A stretch of DNA of 63,421 nucleotides from Capnocytophaga catalasegens (GTDB lineage: Bacteria; Bacteroidota; Bacteroidia; Flavobacteriales; Flavobacteriaceae): positions 1-63,421 of the forward strand of contig NZ_BPMA01000041.1 of assembly GCF_026005215.1 (NCBI RefSeq), written 5' to 3'. Under the pieces are notes generated by a model. It ran no database searches and had not been told where the DNA came from. It was given only the letters and a program-made list of their open reading frames with translations. Made by a program: the position numbers and the translations under genes. Positions 37,277 to 47,200 of the stretch are shown piece after piece (the first letter of the stretch is position 1; every line of letters begins with the position of its first letter).

Positions 37277-37677
37277 TTTGTTTATAGGAATGATTTTGTT
37301 TTGTAGTTATAAACTATTGACACCTATTAGAAATAATTATTTTTATGAATAGAAATAGTTCTTAGTTTGAATAATGTTTTATTTTATAAATTGGAAAGTG
37401 TTTTCATTATAAATAAATGTAGTTGTTTTTGGTTTGGAAAGTATTTTTATTATAAATAAATGTAGTTGTTTTTGGTTTGGAAAGTATTTCTATTGTCTGT
37501 AATGTTTTTATTTGTAGATTAGAAATAGTTTTTATTATAGTAAAAAAATGTTTTTTATCTGATTGTTGTGTGTTTGTTGTGTGTAAAAAGTAATATAAAG
37601 TGTTTTTGTATTAAGTTTAATTGGTGTTATAAAAAAATATTTTGAATAAATATTTTTTTTAATTGAAAAAAATAATA
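37277..37677. repeat. Gene-free stretch with 43-bp tandem repeats (core 37391-37490)
   Basis: About 430 bp without a supportable gene. TTGGAAAGT recurs at 37391, 37434 and 37477, exactly 43 bp apart; the two full units (TTGGAAAGT-TTTT-ATTATAAATAAATGTAGTTGTTTTTGGT) are nearly identical. Looser copies flank them (TAGAAATAGTT near 37344 and 37522, with TTTTATTATA-like segments), so the array was once longer. The strand is strongly T-rich. Confidence 0.8.
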
Positions 37678-37685
37678 TAGTTTTG
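37678..37685 (+). promoter_or_regulatory. -7 promoter element of the OstA-like gene
   Basis: TAGTTTTG fits TAnnTTTG, 24 bp before the ATG at 37710 and downstream of the 43-bp repeats. Confidence 0.45.
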
Positions 37686-37709
37686 TGTTTTGAAATAAAA
37701 TAAAAATAT

Positions 37710-39356
37710 ATGTATAGATTATTTTATGTTTTACTACTTGTTTTTAGTTTTTGTCATTCTGTTTTTTCGCAGACTAATACGAAATCTAAACAAATAGAAA
37801 TTGTTTATGGAGGTACTTTGACACTTGATGAGGTTAAATATCCGGGTGCTACTATATTTAATAGCGATGGAGAACGTCAGGTGCAATTTCGTCACGAGGG
37901 ACTTGATGTATGGTGCGATATAGCTATTTTGTATCAGCAAACGAATATGGTTAAGGCGTATGGGCAAGTTTTCTTGCAACAAGGCGACTCACTCAAAATG
38001 GACAGTGGGTACATAGAGTATAACGGAGATACAAAAATAGCGCTTGCTAAGGAAAAAGTAAAACTTCGGAATGATAAGATGACTCTCGAAACTGAAGAAT
38101 TATTCTTTGATAGGAACTTGCAAGAGGCGTACTATACCAATCACGGAAAGATTACCGATGAAGAAAATGTGCTTACTAGTAAGGAAGGAAGATATTTTGT
38201 AGTTCCGAAGAAGAATAAGTTTGTTACCAATGTCAAAATTACTAACCCAGACTTTGTTTTAGTCTCAGAAATGCTCGATTATTACCACCCAACAGGACAC
38301 GTATATATGTTTGGAGCTACAACTATAACTGGGAAAGACTATCAAATATACTCCGAAAAAGGTTTTTACGATACGCATACAGAGCAAGGTTATTTTATGA
38401 AAAATTCTCGGATTGATTACGACCATAAAATCATATTCGGAGATAGTTTGTACTTTGATAAAGTACGTAGCTTTGCCTCTTCAACAAATAATATCAAGAT
38501 AATAGACACGATAAATAATACAATTGTCAAAGGACACTATGGCGAAGTATATCGCGCTTTGGATTCGATGTTTATTACTAAAAAGGCACTTATTATCAGC
38601 TTGGTAGAACAAGATTCGATGTATATGCACGGCAAGCGTATTGTTGTTACCGGAAAGGCAGGCGAGCGATTAGTCAGGGCATACCCTAATGCGCGTATGT
38701 ACAAATCGGATATGCAAGGTAAGTGCGACTCTATTCATGCAAGCGAATTGACAGGTATTACACAGCTTATAGGCAAGCCTGTGCTATGGAGTGGCGAGAA
38801 TCAACTAACGGGAGATACTATACACGTTTTGTCTAATACAAAAACGGAGCAGTTAGACTCATTAAAAGTTTTTGACAATGCTTTTATCATAGAGAAAGAT
38901 ACCCTAAGCGACGGATTTAACCAAGTAAAAGGTAAGGTGCTTTATGGAAAATTTTATAATAATAAACTAAAACGTATTGACCTACTGCAAAATACAGAAG
39001 TTATCTATTATGTATATACAGATAATAAGGAGCAAGTAGGAATTAACAAAACCAAATGTAGTCGCATACGGGTTTGGCTCAATGAAAAACCTGAGATAGA
39101 GAACATTATATTCTATACCGAAGTAGAGGGGGCTATTTATCCTGATGATAAATTGGCTGAAAACGAACGAAAATTCCCTAACTTTGTATGGCGAGGTGAT
39201 GAAAAAATAAATGCTAAGGAAGAGATATTCCCCGAAGAGGAACAAAAGATTGAACCTAAGAAGTTGCAAGAGATGAAAACCTCTGAAGAGATTGATGCCT
39301 ATGAGTTGGAACTAAGTGGAAGTACTGAAAAAAATAAAGAAACTAATACGCAATGA
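37710..39356 (+). CDS. OstA-like (LptA/LptD N-terminal-like) periplasmic protein
   Basis: A 548-residue exported protein with signal peptide (FYVLLLVFSFCHSVFSQ, cleavage near residue 20). Repeated beta-jellyroll elements such as MVKAYGQVFLQQGDSL, VKLRNDKMTLETEELFFD and GKITDEENVLTSKEGRY match OstA/LptA domains that shuttle lipopolysaccharide across the periplasm. Bacteroidetes carry this long multi-domain OstA-like form. An acidic Glu/Lys-rich tail follows from about 500. It overlaps the next gene by ATGA. Confidence 0.87.
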   Translation: MYRLFYVLLLVFSFCHSVFSQTNTKSKQIEIVYGGTLTLDEVKYPGATIFNSDGERQVQFRHEGLDVWCDIAILYQQTNMVKAYGQVFLQQGDSLKMDSGYIEYNGDTKIALAKEKVKLRNDKMTLETEELFFDRNLQEAYYTNHGKITDEENVLTSKEGRYFVVPKKNKFVTNVKITNPDFVLVSEMLDYYHPTGHVYMFGATTITGKDYQIYSEKGFYDTHTEQGYFMKNSRIDYDHKIIFGDSLYFDKVRSFASSTNNIKIIDTINNTIVKGHYGEVYRALDSMFITKKALIISLVEQDSMYMHGKRIVVTGKAGERLVRAYPNARMYKSDMQGKCDSIHASELTGITQLIGKPVLWSGENQLTGDTIHVLSNTKTEQLDSLKVFDNAFIIEKDTLSDGFNQVKGKVLYGKFYNNKLKRIDLLQNTEVIYYVYTDNKEQVGINKTKCSRIRVWLNEKPEIENIIFYTEVEGAIYPDDKLAENERKFPNFVWRGDEKINAKEEIFPEEEQKIEPKKLQEMKTSEEIDAYELELSGSTEKNKETNTQ

Positions 39357-39880
39357 GTTTTAGTTCCTATATTCGGTTTTGGTGGCATTCAACCAATCAG
39401 CATGGAGTGCATTCTCCCTTTGTTTTTGACTTGGTAACTAAGTGTTTTTATGACAAAACAAAGTATAAAGCATATGAAGAATTTTCAAAACTACCTATAA
39501 AAGGATTTTCTAAAAGAGATAAAGCCTTTTTGTATCGAATTTTCCAATATTTTTCATATCAAAACATAGTTATATACGAAAAAAATGATGACATTTTGTC
39601 TTTTTATACAGCGTTATTCACCATACATCATCAAAAAAGGGAAGTAGATATGTTACTTATTGACCAAAATCAACCGATTTCAATCGCTGATAATATCCAT
39701 AAAATGCACAATGATAGTTTGTTATTACTTTGTAAGCCCTATCAAAGCAAAGAAAAAGAAAATTTTTGGAAAGAAATAATAAGTGATACTACCTTTTCGG
39801 TTACGATTGATACCTATCACTTTGGGTTGGCTTTTGTGCGGAGAGAACAACGCAAACAGCACTTTGTGATACGTTTGTAA
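39353..39880 (+). CDS. Shortened SAM-methyltransferase-like protein
   Basis: A 175-residue protein. The start (STNQHGVHSPFVFDLVTKCFYDK) and end (VTIDTYHFGLAFVRREQRKQHFVIRL) match a flavobacterial methyltransferase-like family of roughly 240 residues. The central part that should carry the SAM-binding glycine loop is missing or reduced to VIYEKNDDILSFYTALF, so catalysis is unlikely. The reading frame is intact. Translationally coupled to the OstA-like gene. Confidence 0.68.
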   Translation: MSFSSYIRFWWHSTNQHGVHSPFVFDLVTKCFYDKTKYKAYEEFSKLPIKGFSKRDKAFLYRIFQYFSYQNIVIYEKNDDILSFYTALFTIHHQKREVDMLLIDQNQPISIADNIHKMHNDSLLLLCKPYQSKEKENFWKEIISDTTFSVTIDTYHFGLAFVRREQRKQHFVIRL

Positions 39881-39947
39881 ATTTGTTATGGGATACAATT
39901 TTTACAATATAATACAGATTATAAAACTAATTTTTTAATAGAAAACA

Positions 39948-40400
39948 ATGGCAAAAATACGAATTACTAAAAAATTTGAATTTGAAGCAGGGCACGCTCT
40001 TTACGGATACGATGGAAAATGTAAGAACCTGCACGGACATAGTTATAAATTGTACGTTACGGTAATTGGCAAACCTATCAAACAAGACGGACACGTTAAA
40101 AATGGTATGGTAATTGACTTTGGAGACCTCAAACGTATCGTAAAACAAGAGATTGTCGATGTATTTGACCATGCAATGGTTTTCAATCGGCAATCAGAAC
40201 ATAAAGCTACTGCCGAGAAATTGCAAAGTGAAGGACACGCTATTATTCTGGTTGATTATCAACCTACCAGTGAGAACTTGGTAATAGATTTTGCTCATCG
40301 AATACAAAAGCATCTGCCAAGTGGGGTGAGTTTGCACTCCCTTCGTTTGCAAGAAACGGAGAGTTCTTATGCCGAATGGTTCGCTTCGGATAATATGTAA
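39948..40400 (+). CDS. queD: 6-carboxytetrahydropterin synthase (QueD/PTPS family)
   Basis: A 150-residue enzyme of the queuosine precursor pathway. FEAGHAL (His16) and KNLHGHSY (His29, His31) are the zinc ligands, Cys25 the catalytic cysteine, and LQETESSYAEW the C-terminal pterin-binding motif with Glu. Length is slightly above E. coli QueD. The other que genes are not in the window. Confidence 0.92.
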   Translation: MAKIRITKKFEFEAGHALYGYDGKCKNLHGHSYKLYVTVIGKPIKQDGHVKNGMVIDFGDLKRIVKQEIVDVFDHAMVFNRQSEHKATAEKLQSEGHAIILVDYQPTSENLVIDFAHRIQKHLPSGVSLHSLRLQETESSYAEWFASDNM

Positions 40401-40438
40401 AAGAGATAAATCAGTTACCACTTACAAAATCTATATAT

Positions 40439-41209
40439 ATGATATATATCGAATTATCGCAAGGTAAAAAAATTTATTTTGCATCAGATAATCACTTAGG
40501 CGCCCCCACATATGAGCAAAGCCGAGTGCGAGAACAACACTTTGTACATTGGCTCAATAGTATAAAAACAGATGCACAAGCTATTTTCCTTCTGGGAGAT
40601 TTGTTCGATTTTTGGTTTGAATACGATAGGGTAGTTCCCAAAGGATTTGTGCGCACACTTGGAAAGCTTTCCGAGCTTACCGACTCGGGTATTCCTGTTT
40701 ATTTCTTTGTAGGAAACCATGACTTATGGATGCGTGATTACTTTTCAAAAGAGTTGAACATTCCTGTATTTCATTCGCCCCAAGTAGTGGAATGTAATGA
40801 AAAACGCTTTCTGATAGGACACGGCGATGGTCTCGGACCAGGCGATATCGGATACAAACGTATGAAACGGGTTTTTACATGTGGCGTAAGTAAGTGGATT
40901 TTCAAATGGTTACACCCCGATATAGGTGTACGTCTTGCACAATATTTATCGACCAAGAATAAACTAATTTCAGGTAAAGAAGATGTTTTTTTTCTGGGAG
41001 AAGACAACGAATGGCTTGTACAATATTGTAAAGAACAGCTACAAGAAACTCATTATGATTACTTTCTTTTCGGGCATCGGCACTTACCGCTTTCTATTGA
41101 CTTAGAAGGTCAATCCAAGTACATCAATACGGGAGACTGGATAACCTATTACACCTATGCTTACTTTGATGGGAAAGACGTTACACTTGTCGAATATGAA
41201 GATAAGTAA
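40439..41209 (+). CDS. lpxH: UDP-2,3-diacylglucosamine diphosphatase
   Basis: A 256-residue metallophosphoesterase of lipid A synthesis, making lipid X. The five metal blocks are present: FASDNHLG (Asp17, His19), LGDLFDFWFEY (Asp54), VGNHDLW (Asn93-His94-Asp95), GHGDGLGPGD and FGHRHLP. The FDFWFEY tail of block II is specific to LpxH-like enzymes. Near the OstA-like gene, it suggests a local envelope-lipid neighbourhood. Confidence 0.92.
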   Translation: MIYIELSQGKKIYFASDNHLGAPTYEQSRVREQHFVHWLNSIKTDAQAIFLLGDLFDFWFEYDRVVPKGFVRTLGKLSELTDSGIPVYFFVGNHDLWMRDYFSKELNIPVFHSPQVVECNEKRFLIGHGDGLGPGDIGYKRMKRVFTCGVSKWIFKWLHPDIGVRLAQYLSTKNKLISGKEDVFFLGEDNEWLVQYCKEQLQETHYDYFLFGHRHLPLSIDLEGQSKYINTGDWITYYTYAYFDGKDVTLVEYEDK

Positions 41210-41376
41210 AAAGAGTTATATATAGTAGTTTATATAATAGATTTTTTTAGAAAGAAAAGTAGGTTTAGATTTCAAATTTTTTTTAAATTTTCAATAGCTA
41301 ATAGCGAATAATACAAAAAAATGATTCGATTTATAAGTGAAAAATTGTAAATAAATAGAAAAAAAATAAAAATTTG

Positions 41377-41407
41377 TTTGTAAAATAAAAAATAAATTGT
41401 AATTTTG
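41377..41407 (+). promoter_or_regulatory. Promoter of the DUF6261-like gene
   Basis: TTTG (41377-41380) and TAATTTTG (41400-41407) with a 19-bp spacer fit the Bacteroidetes promoter; the ATG at 41438 follows 30 bp later. Confidence 0.55.
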
Positions 41408-41437
41408 TAGCAGAATTAAATTAAAATAAGAATTATT

Positions 41438-42196
41438 ATGGCAAAAATAGTTCGTCCTGTGAAGGTTAAATCAATGAGTATGCATATGTTGAACAACAAC
41501 GAGTATGCACAATTTATGAAAGGTGTAGAAAGCCTTGTTGAAATAGCAACTACCGAGAAATTGGTTATTAAAGACGATTTGTTTTTGGCGTTTAAGGAAG
41601 ATATCCAGTTGCTTATTGATGCTACGAATCAAAGTACGCAACGCCACGAAACACAAAAACTTAAAGAATTGGATAAGAAGCGCGATGAGTTATCTACTTA
41701 CTTGCTATCTGTTTTCAGAACCGAATCGAAGTCGTCTTTGGCAAATAAGAAAGAAGCAGGAACGGTATTATATGCGCAAACCAAATCGTATTTGGGTATC
41801 TCAAAGCAACCTGATAGACAAAAGACCAATGTGATTGATGCTATGATTTTTGACCTACTCAAAGATGAAAATACCAAATATTTGAAGGCATTGGGGCTGC
41901 AAGAAGTGGTTAGCGAATTGCGTACTACTAATCAAAAGTATAGTAAACTGACCGAAGAGCGTGCCGAAAATCAACTCAAAACCAAGTTGCCTAATGTCAA
42001 ATCAATACGTAAGGAGTTAGACGAAGTATATGGTTTTATAATCGACTTAGCGTATGCTACGATGCTTACTACTCCCTCTGATGAAGTGATCAATTTCATT
42101 AACTTGATGAACAAACTCATTGATGATACAACCACGCTTAGAAAACAACGTGTAGGGCTTATTCGTAAAACAAAACCCGAAACAACTCAACAATGA
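41438..42196 (+). CDS. DUF6261-like helical protein (first of two)
   Basis: A 252-residue, mostly helical cytoplasmic protein with no signal or catalytic motif. Recognisable features are MLNNNEYAQFMKGVESLV near the start, LDKKRDELSTYLLSVFRTES in the middle and LRTTNQKYSKLTEERAEN further on. This is the layout of the Bacteroidetes DUF6261-like family: a D-x-x-R-D-x helix, then a late N-x-x-Y/F-x-x-L-x-x-x-R helix. The gene at 60621 shares it. It stands alone with its own promoter and terminator. Function unknown. Confidence 0.65.
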   Translation: MAKIVRPVKVKSMSMHMLNNNEYAQFMKGVESLVEIATTEKLVIKDDLFLAFKEDIQLLIDATNQSTQRHETQKLKELDKKRDELSTYLLSVFRTESKSSLANKKEAGTVLYAQTKSYLGISKQPDRQKTNVIDAMIFDLLKDENTKYLKALGLQEVVSELRTTNQKYSKLTEERAENQLKTKLPNVKSIRKELDEVYGFIIDLAYATMLTTPSDEVINFINLMNKLIDDTTTLRKQRVGLIRKTKPETTQQ

Positions 42197-42202
42197 TAAA
42201 CA

Positions 42203-42247
42203 AAACCATATCTGTGTTATAAAAAATAGGTTACAGATATGGTTTTC
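42203..42247 (+). terminator. Terminator after the DUF6261-like gene
   Basis: AAAACCATATCTGT pairs with ACAGATATGGTTTT, with a 17-nt A-rich loop. Confidence 0.75.
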
Positions 42248-42328
42248 TTTGTATTTAATAGAATAAAAAAAATGTCAGTAGGTGTTACTTTATGTATCGC
42301 CTATTACTATTATATATAATTGTATTTT

Positions 42329-44581
42329 ATGAAAAAAATAGTATATGTAGCTGTTTTGGTACTATGTATAGGAGCTTGCAAAGACAAAGAATTGCAAACA
42401 GAGGTATTCAAAGACCACTTGCAATACGTAGATACGCGTATGGGAACAGATTCCTCTTTTGAGTTTTCTAACGGAAATACATATCCGGCGATAGCACTTC
42501 CGTGGGGTATGAATTTTTGGACACCACAAACAGGTAAAATGGGCGATGGTTGGGCATATCAGTATAGGGCGCATACCTTGCGAGGGATAAAACAAACGCA
42601 TCAGCCAAGTCCGTGGATTAACGACTATGGTGCTTTTTCGCTGATGGCAGTTACCGATACCTTACGCTATAAAGAAGAGGAGCGCGCTTCGTGGTTCTCA
42701 CACAAGGCAGAAGTAGCAAAACCCCATTATTACAAAGTATATTTGGCGGATTATGATACGCAAGTAGAAGTTACTCCAACTGAGCGAGCTGCGCAGTTCC
42801 GTTTTACGTTCCCTCAAACCAATCAGGCATACATTCTATTAGATGCTTTTTTCAAAGGCTCTAAGGTACAAATACTGCCTACTCAGCGGAAAATAATAGG
42901 ATATTGTTCAAATAATAGTGGTGGTGTACCTGATAATTTTAAAAACTTCTTTGTTGCAGAGTTTGATACCGATTTTAAAATCTATCATACCTGGGGAGAT
43001 AATTGGCAATTGGCAGAAAATAGCACTGAAAGCGAGGGTGCACATACGGGGGCTATTGTTGGATTTGAAACCAAGAGAGGGCAACAGGTGGGAGTCCGTG
43101 TAGCATCTTCATTTATCAGTTTAGAACAAGCTCAACGTAATCTTCAACAAGAAATCGGTACGGATACCTTTGAGGAAACTTTGCAGAAAGCAACGAATCG
43201 ATGGAATGAAGAGTTAGGCAAAATTGAAGTTTTGGACACCAATACGGACTATGTACGCACGTTCTACTCTTGCTTGTATCGCGTTTTGCTATTTCCACGT
43301 AAGTTTTATGAGCATACAGCATCGGGCGAGATAGTACATTATAGTCCGTATAATGGGAAAATAGAAAAAGGATATATGTACACCGACAACGGGTTCTGGG
43401 ATACGTTCCGTTCGGTATTTCCGCTCTTTAATTTAGTTTATCCTTCGGAGAATAAAAAGATAATGAAAGGTCTTGTCAATACCTACAAAGAATCGGGCTG
43501 GCTACCCGAATGGGCAAGTCCTGGGCATCGTGATTGTATGATAGGGTCTAACTCGGCTTCTATCATTGCCGATGCGTTTTTGAAAGGAAATATCAATACC
43601 GAAGATGCCGAAATTCTTCTTGAAGCGATGATTAAGAATGCAACGACAAACGACGGACGTCCTGTCAAATCGGTAGGGCGTGAAGGAGTTGATTACTATA
43701 ATGAGCTTGGATACGTACCCTATGATGTGGGTATTAATGAAAATGCAGCGCGCACCTTAGAATACGCCTATGCGGATTATTGTATTGCACAAATAGCGCA
43801 AAAGTTAGATAGGTCTGACCTTGTCGAATTATATACGAAACGAAGTATGAACTATCGCAACCTATTCGACAAAGAAACCGGTTGGATGCGCGGACGCAAT
43901 CAAGATGGCAGTTTTCAATCACCTTTCAATCCGCTCAAATGGGGAGATGCCTTCACCGAAGGCAATAGCCTACACTACACTTGGTCGGTCTTCCACGACA
44001 TAGACGGTTTGGCAGAGCTAATGGGAGGGAAGGCTGCTTTCGAAAGCAAATTAGACCAAGTATTCACAATGCCACCTCACTTTGATAATTCGTACTACGG
44101 ATTTACCATACATGAAATTCGCGAAATGCAAGTGGTCAATATGGGTAACTATGCGCATGGTAACCAGCCCATACAGCATATGATATATTTGTATAACTAT
44201 GCAAATGCCCCATACAAAACTCAGAAGTATGTGCGACAGGTACTAACCGGTCTTTATGCACCAACCCCGGATGGTTACTGCGGTGATGAAGACAATGGAC
44301 AAACTTCCTCGTGGTATGTATTTAGTTCTATGGGCTTTTATCCGGTAACTCCAGCAAGTGAAAACTATCAGATAGGCTCGCCTTTGTTCCAAAAAGTGAA
44401 TATCTACTTGGAGAATGGTAAGCGATTTACTATTGAATCGAAAGGAAACACACCTGAAAACTATAATATTCGATCAATGACTCTTAATGGAAAACCTTTC
44501 AAATCGTACGAAATACCTTATTCGACAATTATAAAGGGAGGAAGACTCTTTTTCCAAATGGGAAAATATAGCCAGAAATAG
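42329..44581 (+). CDS. GH92 family alpha-mannosidase lipoprotein
   Basis: About 750 residues, exported as a lipoprotein (MKKIVYVAVLVLCIGACKDK, lipobox IGAC). GH92 blocks are clear: YVDTRMGTDSS, QPSPWINDYGAFSLM, YTDNGFWDTFRSVFPLF, SPGHRDCMIGSNSAS, GNQPIQHMIYLYNYA and GDEDNGQTSSWYVFSSMGFYPV. GH92 enzymes are calcium-dependent exo-alpha-mannosidases, mostly alpha-1,2 on high-mannose N-glycans; linkage is inferred. ATG at 42329 is preferred over the in-frame codon 9 bp upstream because it gives a normal signal. First of three consecutive glycosidases. Confidence 0.93.
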   Translation: MKKIVYVAVLVLCIGACKDKELQTEVFKDHLQYVDTRMGTDSSFEFSNGNTYPAIALPWGMNFWTPQTGKMGDGWAYQYRAHTLRGIKQTHQPSPWINDYGAFSLMAVTDTLRYKEEERASWFSHKAEVAKPHYYKVYLADYDTQVEVTPTERAAQFRFTFPQTNQAYILLDAFFKGSKVQILPTQRKIIGYCSNNSGGVPDNFKNFFVAEFDTDFKIYHTWGDNWQLAENSTESEGAHTGAIVGFETKRGQQVGVRVASSFISLEQAQRNLQQEIGTDTFEETLQKATNRWNEELGKIEVLDTNTDYVRTFYSCLYRVLLFPRKFYEHTASGEIVHYSPYNGKIEKGYMYTDNGFWDTFRSVFPLFNLVYPSENKKIMKGLVNTYKESGWLPEWASPGHRDCMIGSNSASIIADAFLKGNINTEDAEILLEAMIKNATTNDGRPVKSVGREGVDYYNELGYVPYDVGINENAARTLEYAYADYCIAQIAQKLDRSDLVELYTKRSMNYRNLFDKETGWMRGRNQDGSFQSPFNPLKWGDAFTEGNSLHYTWSVFHDIDGLAELMGGKAAFESKLDQVFTMPPHFDNSYYGFTIHEIREMQVVNMGNYAHGNQPIQHMIYLYNYANAPYKTQKYVRQVLTGLYAPTPDGYCGDEDNGQTSSWYVFSSMGFYPVTPASENYQIGSPLFQKVNIYLENGKRFTIESKGNTPENYNIRSMTLNGKPFKSYEIPYSTIIKGGRLFFQMGKYSQK

Positions 44582-44628
44582 TTGTAACCTTATAGTATAT
44601 AAAAAATAACAAACCAAAACTACTTATT

Positions 44629-47070
44629 ATGCGCAAAATTTTTATAATATGTATAGGTATCATGGGATATACTACATGGGCGCAAAAAGCTGATAAGTGT
44701 ATTGTATTTGACAAACCTGCTCAGCATTTCACTCAGAGTTTGCCCGTAGGGAATGGTCGTTTGGGTGCAATGATGTTTGGAGGTACGCATACCGAAACCA
44801 TCATTCTGAACGAAATTTCGCTATGGTCAGGCGGTCGCAATCAGCCCGACAACCCCCAAGCGTATAAGTATCTTAAACCAATACAAGAGCTTTTGCAACA
44901 AGGGAAGAATGTAGAGGCACAGGAGCTTTTGCAAAAACACTTTGTAACTGAACCACGCCAAGGAACATGTTTTGGAAATGGTAAAGATTGCCATTATGGA
45001 TCGTATCAGATGTTAGGAATTTTAAATATTACTTGGCAGGATACGCTATCCACCAACAACTACAAACGTATTTTAGATTTAGATACAGCACTTGCTACGA
45101 CTACTTATATACGGGGACAAAGTCAAATTACCGAGCAACTATTTGCTGATTTTCAGCATGATATTATCTGGGTTTCCCTGCAAAGCACTTCGCCCGATTT
45201 AGATATCCGGATAGATTTACAACGTAGCGAAAATGCCTCTTTTTCCGTAGTAGGCAATGAGCTTATTATGCAAGGGCAACTGACCAATGCCAGCGAAAAG
45301 GGGATGAAGTTTGCCACCATTGCACAAGTGATAAGCCCCAAAGGGAAGCTATCTGTCCAAAATAATACGCTACATATAGCTGGCACAGACCGAATTACGA
45401 TTAAAATAAGTGCCGCTACTTCTTACGACCACGCCACTGGCACGCTTTCTGATAGCAACCCCGTTGATACAGCGCGTAGTTACCTTACTCAAAGTGCTTC
45501 TATAAGTTACGATACAGCGTACTTACAGAGTTTGAATCGATATACAGAGCTATTTGCACGCAATACTTGGACAATGCCCATTTCAAACCAAGAAGCAAGT
45601 ACGCTTACTACCCAAGAGCGACTGCATCGGTACTTTGCAGGGGGGAGCGATAACCAATTACCGATATTGTATTATAACTTCGGGCGGTATTTACTTATCA
45701 GTTCTTCACGAGAAGGCTTGTTGCCTGCCAATCTGCAAGGGTTATGGGCTGATAGTTTCCAATGTCCGTGGAATGGAGATTATCATCTGAATATCAACGT
45801 GCAGATGAACTATTGGTTAGCTGAGCCGACCAACCTTTCTTCGCTAAGTGAGCCTTTGTTCCGCTTTACCAAAAATTTAGTTCCCAATGGTAGAATCACT
45901 GCCAAATCCTATTACGCTGCCGAAGGTTGGGTAGCACACGTGGTTTCCAATCCGTGGTTTTTTACTTCCCCAGGGGAAGGAGCACAGTGGGGTTCTACAC
46001 TTACAGGTGGTGCGTGGCTTTGTCAGCATATCTGGCAGCATTATTTATTCAATGGTGATAAGGAGTTCCTACGCGAATATTATCCCGTACTTCGTGATGC
46101 GGCTTTGTTCTTACAGACGATTCTTATAAAAGATAATTCTACTGGATATTGGGTAACGGCACCTTCCAATTCTCCTGAAAATGCCTATTTGTTTCCACTT
46201 CCCAACGGAGAAAAACAACCGCTTACTACCTGTATGGCTCCTACGATGGATATGCAAATCGTAAGGGAGCTATTTGCCAATGTATTACAATCCTCAGAAA
46301 TATTGGGTGTAGATGGTAAATATCGTAGCAAGTGGTGCGACATTATCAAGAATACCAGTCCGAATACGATTGGAAAAGGTGGCGACCTGAACGAATGGTT
46401 AGTTGATTGGGATGATGCTGAGCCGCAACATCGACACGTATCACATCTCTATGGGTTACATCCCTTTGATGAAATTACCCCATGGGATACACCTAAGTTA
46501 GCTCAAGCAGCAAAAAAGACACTCGAACTGCGCGGTGATGCAGGTACAGGGTGGGCGCGTGCTTGGAAGATTAACTTCTGGGCGCGCTTGTCAGATGGAG
46601 ATAAGGCATTGAAGTTATTCCACAAGCTACTCAAACCCGTTACTCATAATCCGAAAGCATCAACTATAAGCAGTGGGGGAACGTACGAGAATTTGTTTTG
46701 TGCGCACCCTCCTTTTCAGATAGACGGAAATTTTGGAGGAACTGTGGGGCTTGCCGAAATGCTTTTGCAAAGTCATGGGACAAATAACACTATTCGATTC
46801 TTACCAGCACTGCCCTCACACTCCGACTGGCAAAAGGGACAAGTTTCGGGAATGAAAGCACGCAAAGGTTTTACACTTAGTTTTTATTGGGAGAATGGAA
46901 AAATAAAGCAAGTAACAATTACCTCAAATCAAGGGAATACATGTTATGTACTACTTCCTGCTCATATGTCTATATACAATGAAGCTAATAAACGAATTGT
47001 AAAAGGACAATCTATGGATAAAGTAGTTCATTTTCAAACAAAAAAAGGAGCTATATATACCATTAAATAA
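44629..47070 (+). CDS. GH95 family alpha-L-fucosidase
   Basis: An 813-residue exported enzyme (signal peptide ending TTWAQ). The start, PAQHFTQSLPVGNGRLGAMM...NEISLWSGG, is the GH95 N-terminal domain. The catalytic (alpha/alpha)6 region has SREGLLPANLQGLW, PWNGDYHLNINVQMNYW (catalytic Asn pair) and GDAGTGWARAWKINFWARL. GH95 inverts alpha-1,2-fucosyl linkages such as those of blood-group and milk glycans, though some members act on galactose. It sits 47 bp behind GH92. Confidence 0.93.
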   Translation: MRKIFIICIGIMGYTTWAQKADKCIVFDKPAQHFTQSLPVGNGRLGAMMFGGTHTETIILNEISLWSGGRNQPDNPQAYKYLKPIQELLQQGKNVEAQELLQKHFVTEPRQGTCFGNGKDCHYGSYQMLGILNITWQDTLSTNNYKRILDLDTALATTTYIRGQSQITEQLFADFQHDIIWVSLQSTSPDLDIRIDLQRSENASFSVVGNELIMQGQLTNASEKGMKFATIAQVISPKGKLSVQNNTLHIAGTDRITIKISAATSYDHATGTLSDSNPVDTARSYLTQSASISYDTAYLQSLNRYTELFARNTWTMPISNQEASTLTTQERLHRYFAGGSDNQLPILYYNFGRYLLISSSREGLLPANLQGLWADSFQCPWNGDYHLNINVQMNYWLAEPTNLSSLSEPLFRFTKNLVPNGRITAKSYYAAEGWVAHVVSNPWFFTSPGEGAQWGSTLTGGAWLCQHIWQHYLFNGDKEFLREYYPVLRDAALFLQTILIKDNSTGYWVTAPSNSPENAYLFPLPNGEKQPLTTCMAPTMDMQIVRELFANVLQSSEILGVDGKYRSKWCDIIKNTSPNTIGKGGDLNEWLVDWDDAEPQHRHVSHLYGLHPFDEITPWDTPKLAQAAKKTLELRGDAGTGWARAWKINFWARLSDGDKALKLFHKLLKPVTHNPKASTISSGGTYENLFCAHPPFQIDGNFGGTVGLAEMLLQSHGTNNTIRFLPALPSHSDWQKGQVSGMKARKGFTLSFYWENGKIKQVTITSNQGNTCYVLLPAHMSIYNEANKRIVKGQSMDKVVHFQTKKGAIYTIK

Positions 47071-47114
47071 TAAAATAATCAAGTTTATCTACTATTAAAC
47101 TTTCCAAAAAATAC

Positions 47115-47148
47115 AAGAAGGAAGTTCATCAGAAAGTAACTTCTTTTT
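47115..47148 (+). terminator. Hairpin between GH95 and GH29 genes (possible attenuator)
   Basis: AAGAAGGAAGTT pairs with AACTTCTTTTT (two G-T pairs) across an 11-nt loop, ending in T-rich sequence, in the 130-bp gap. It could reduce read-through to the downstream fucosidase. Confidence 0.4.
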
Positions 47149-47200
47149 ATAGAAAAAAAGAATAACTAATAAATATTTATAACTATAAAAGTAAAAAAAA

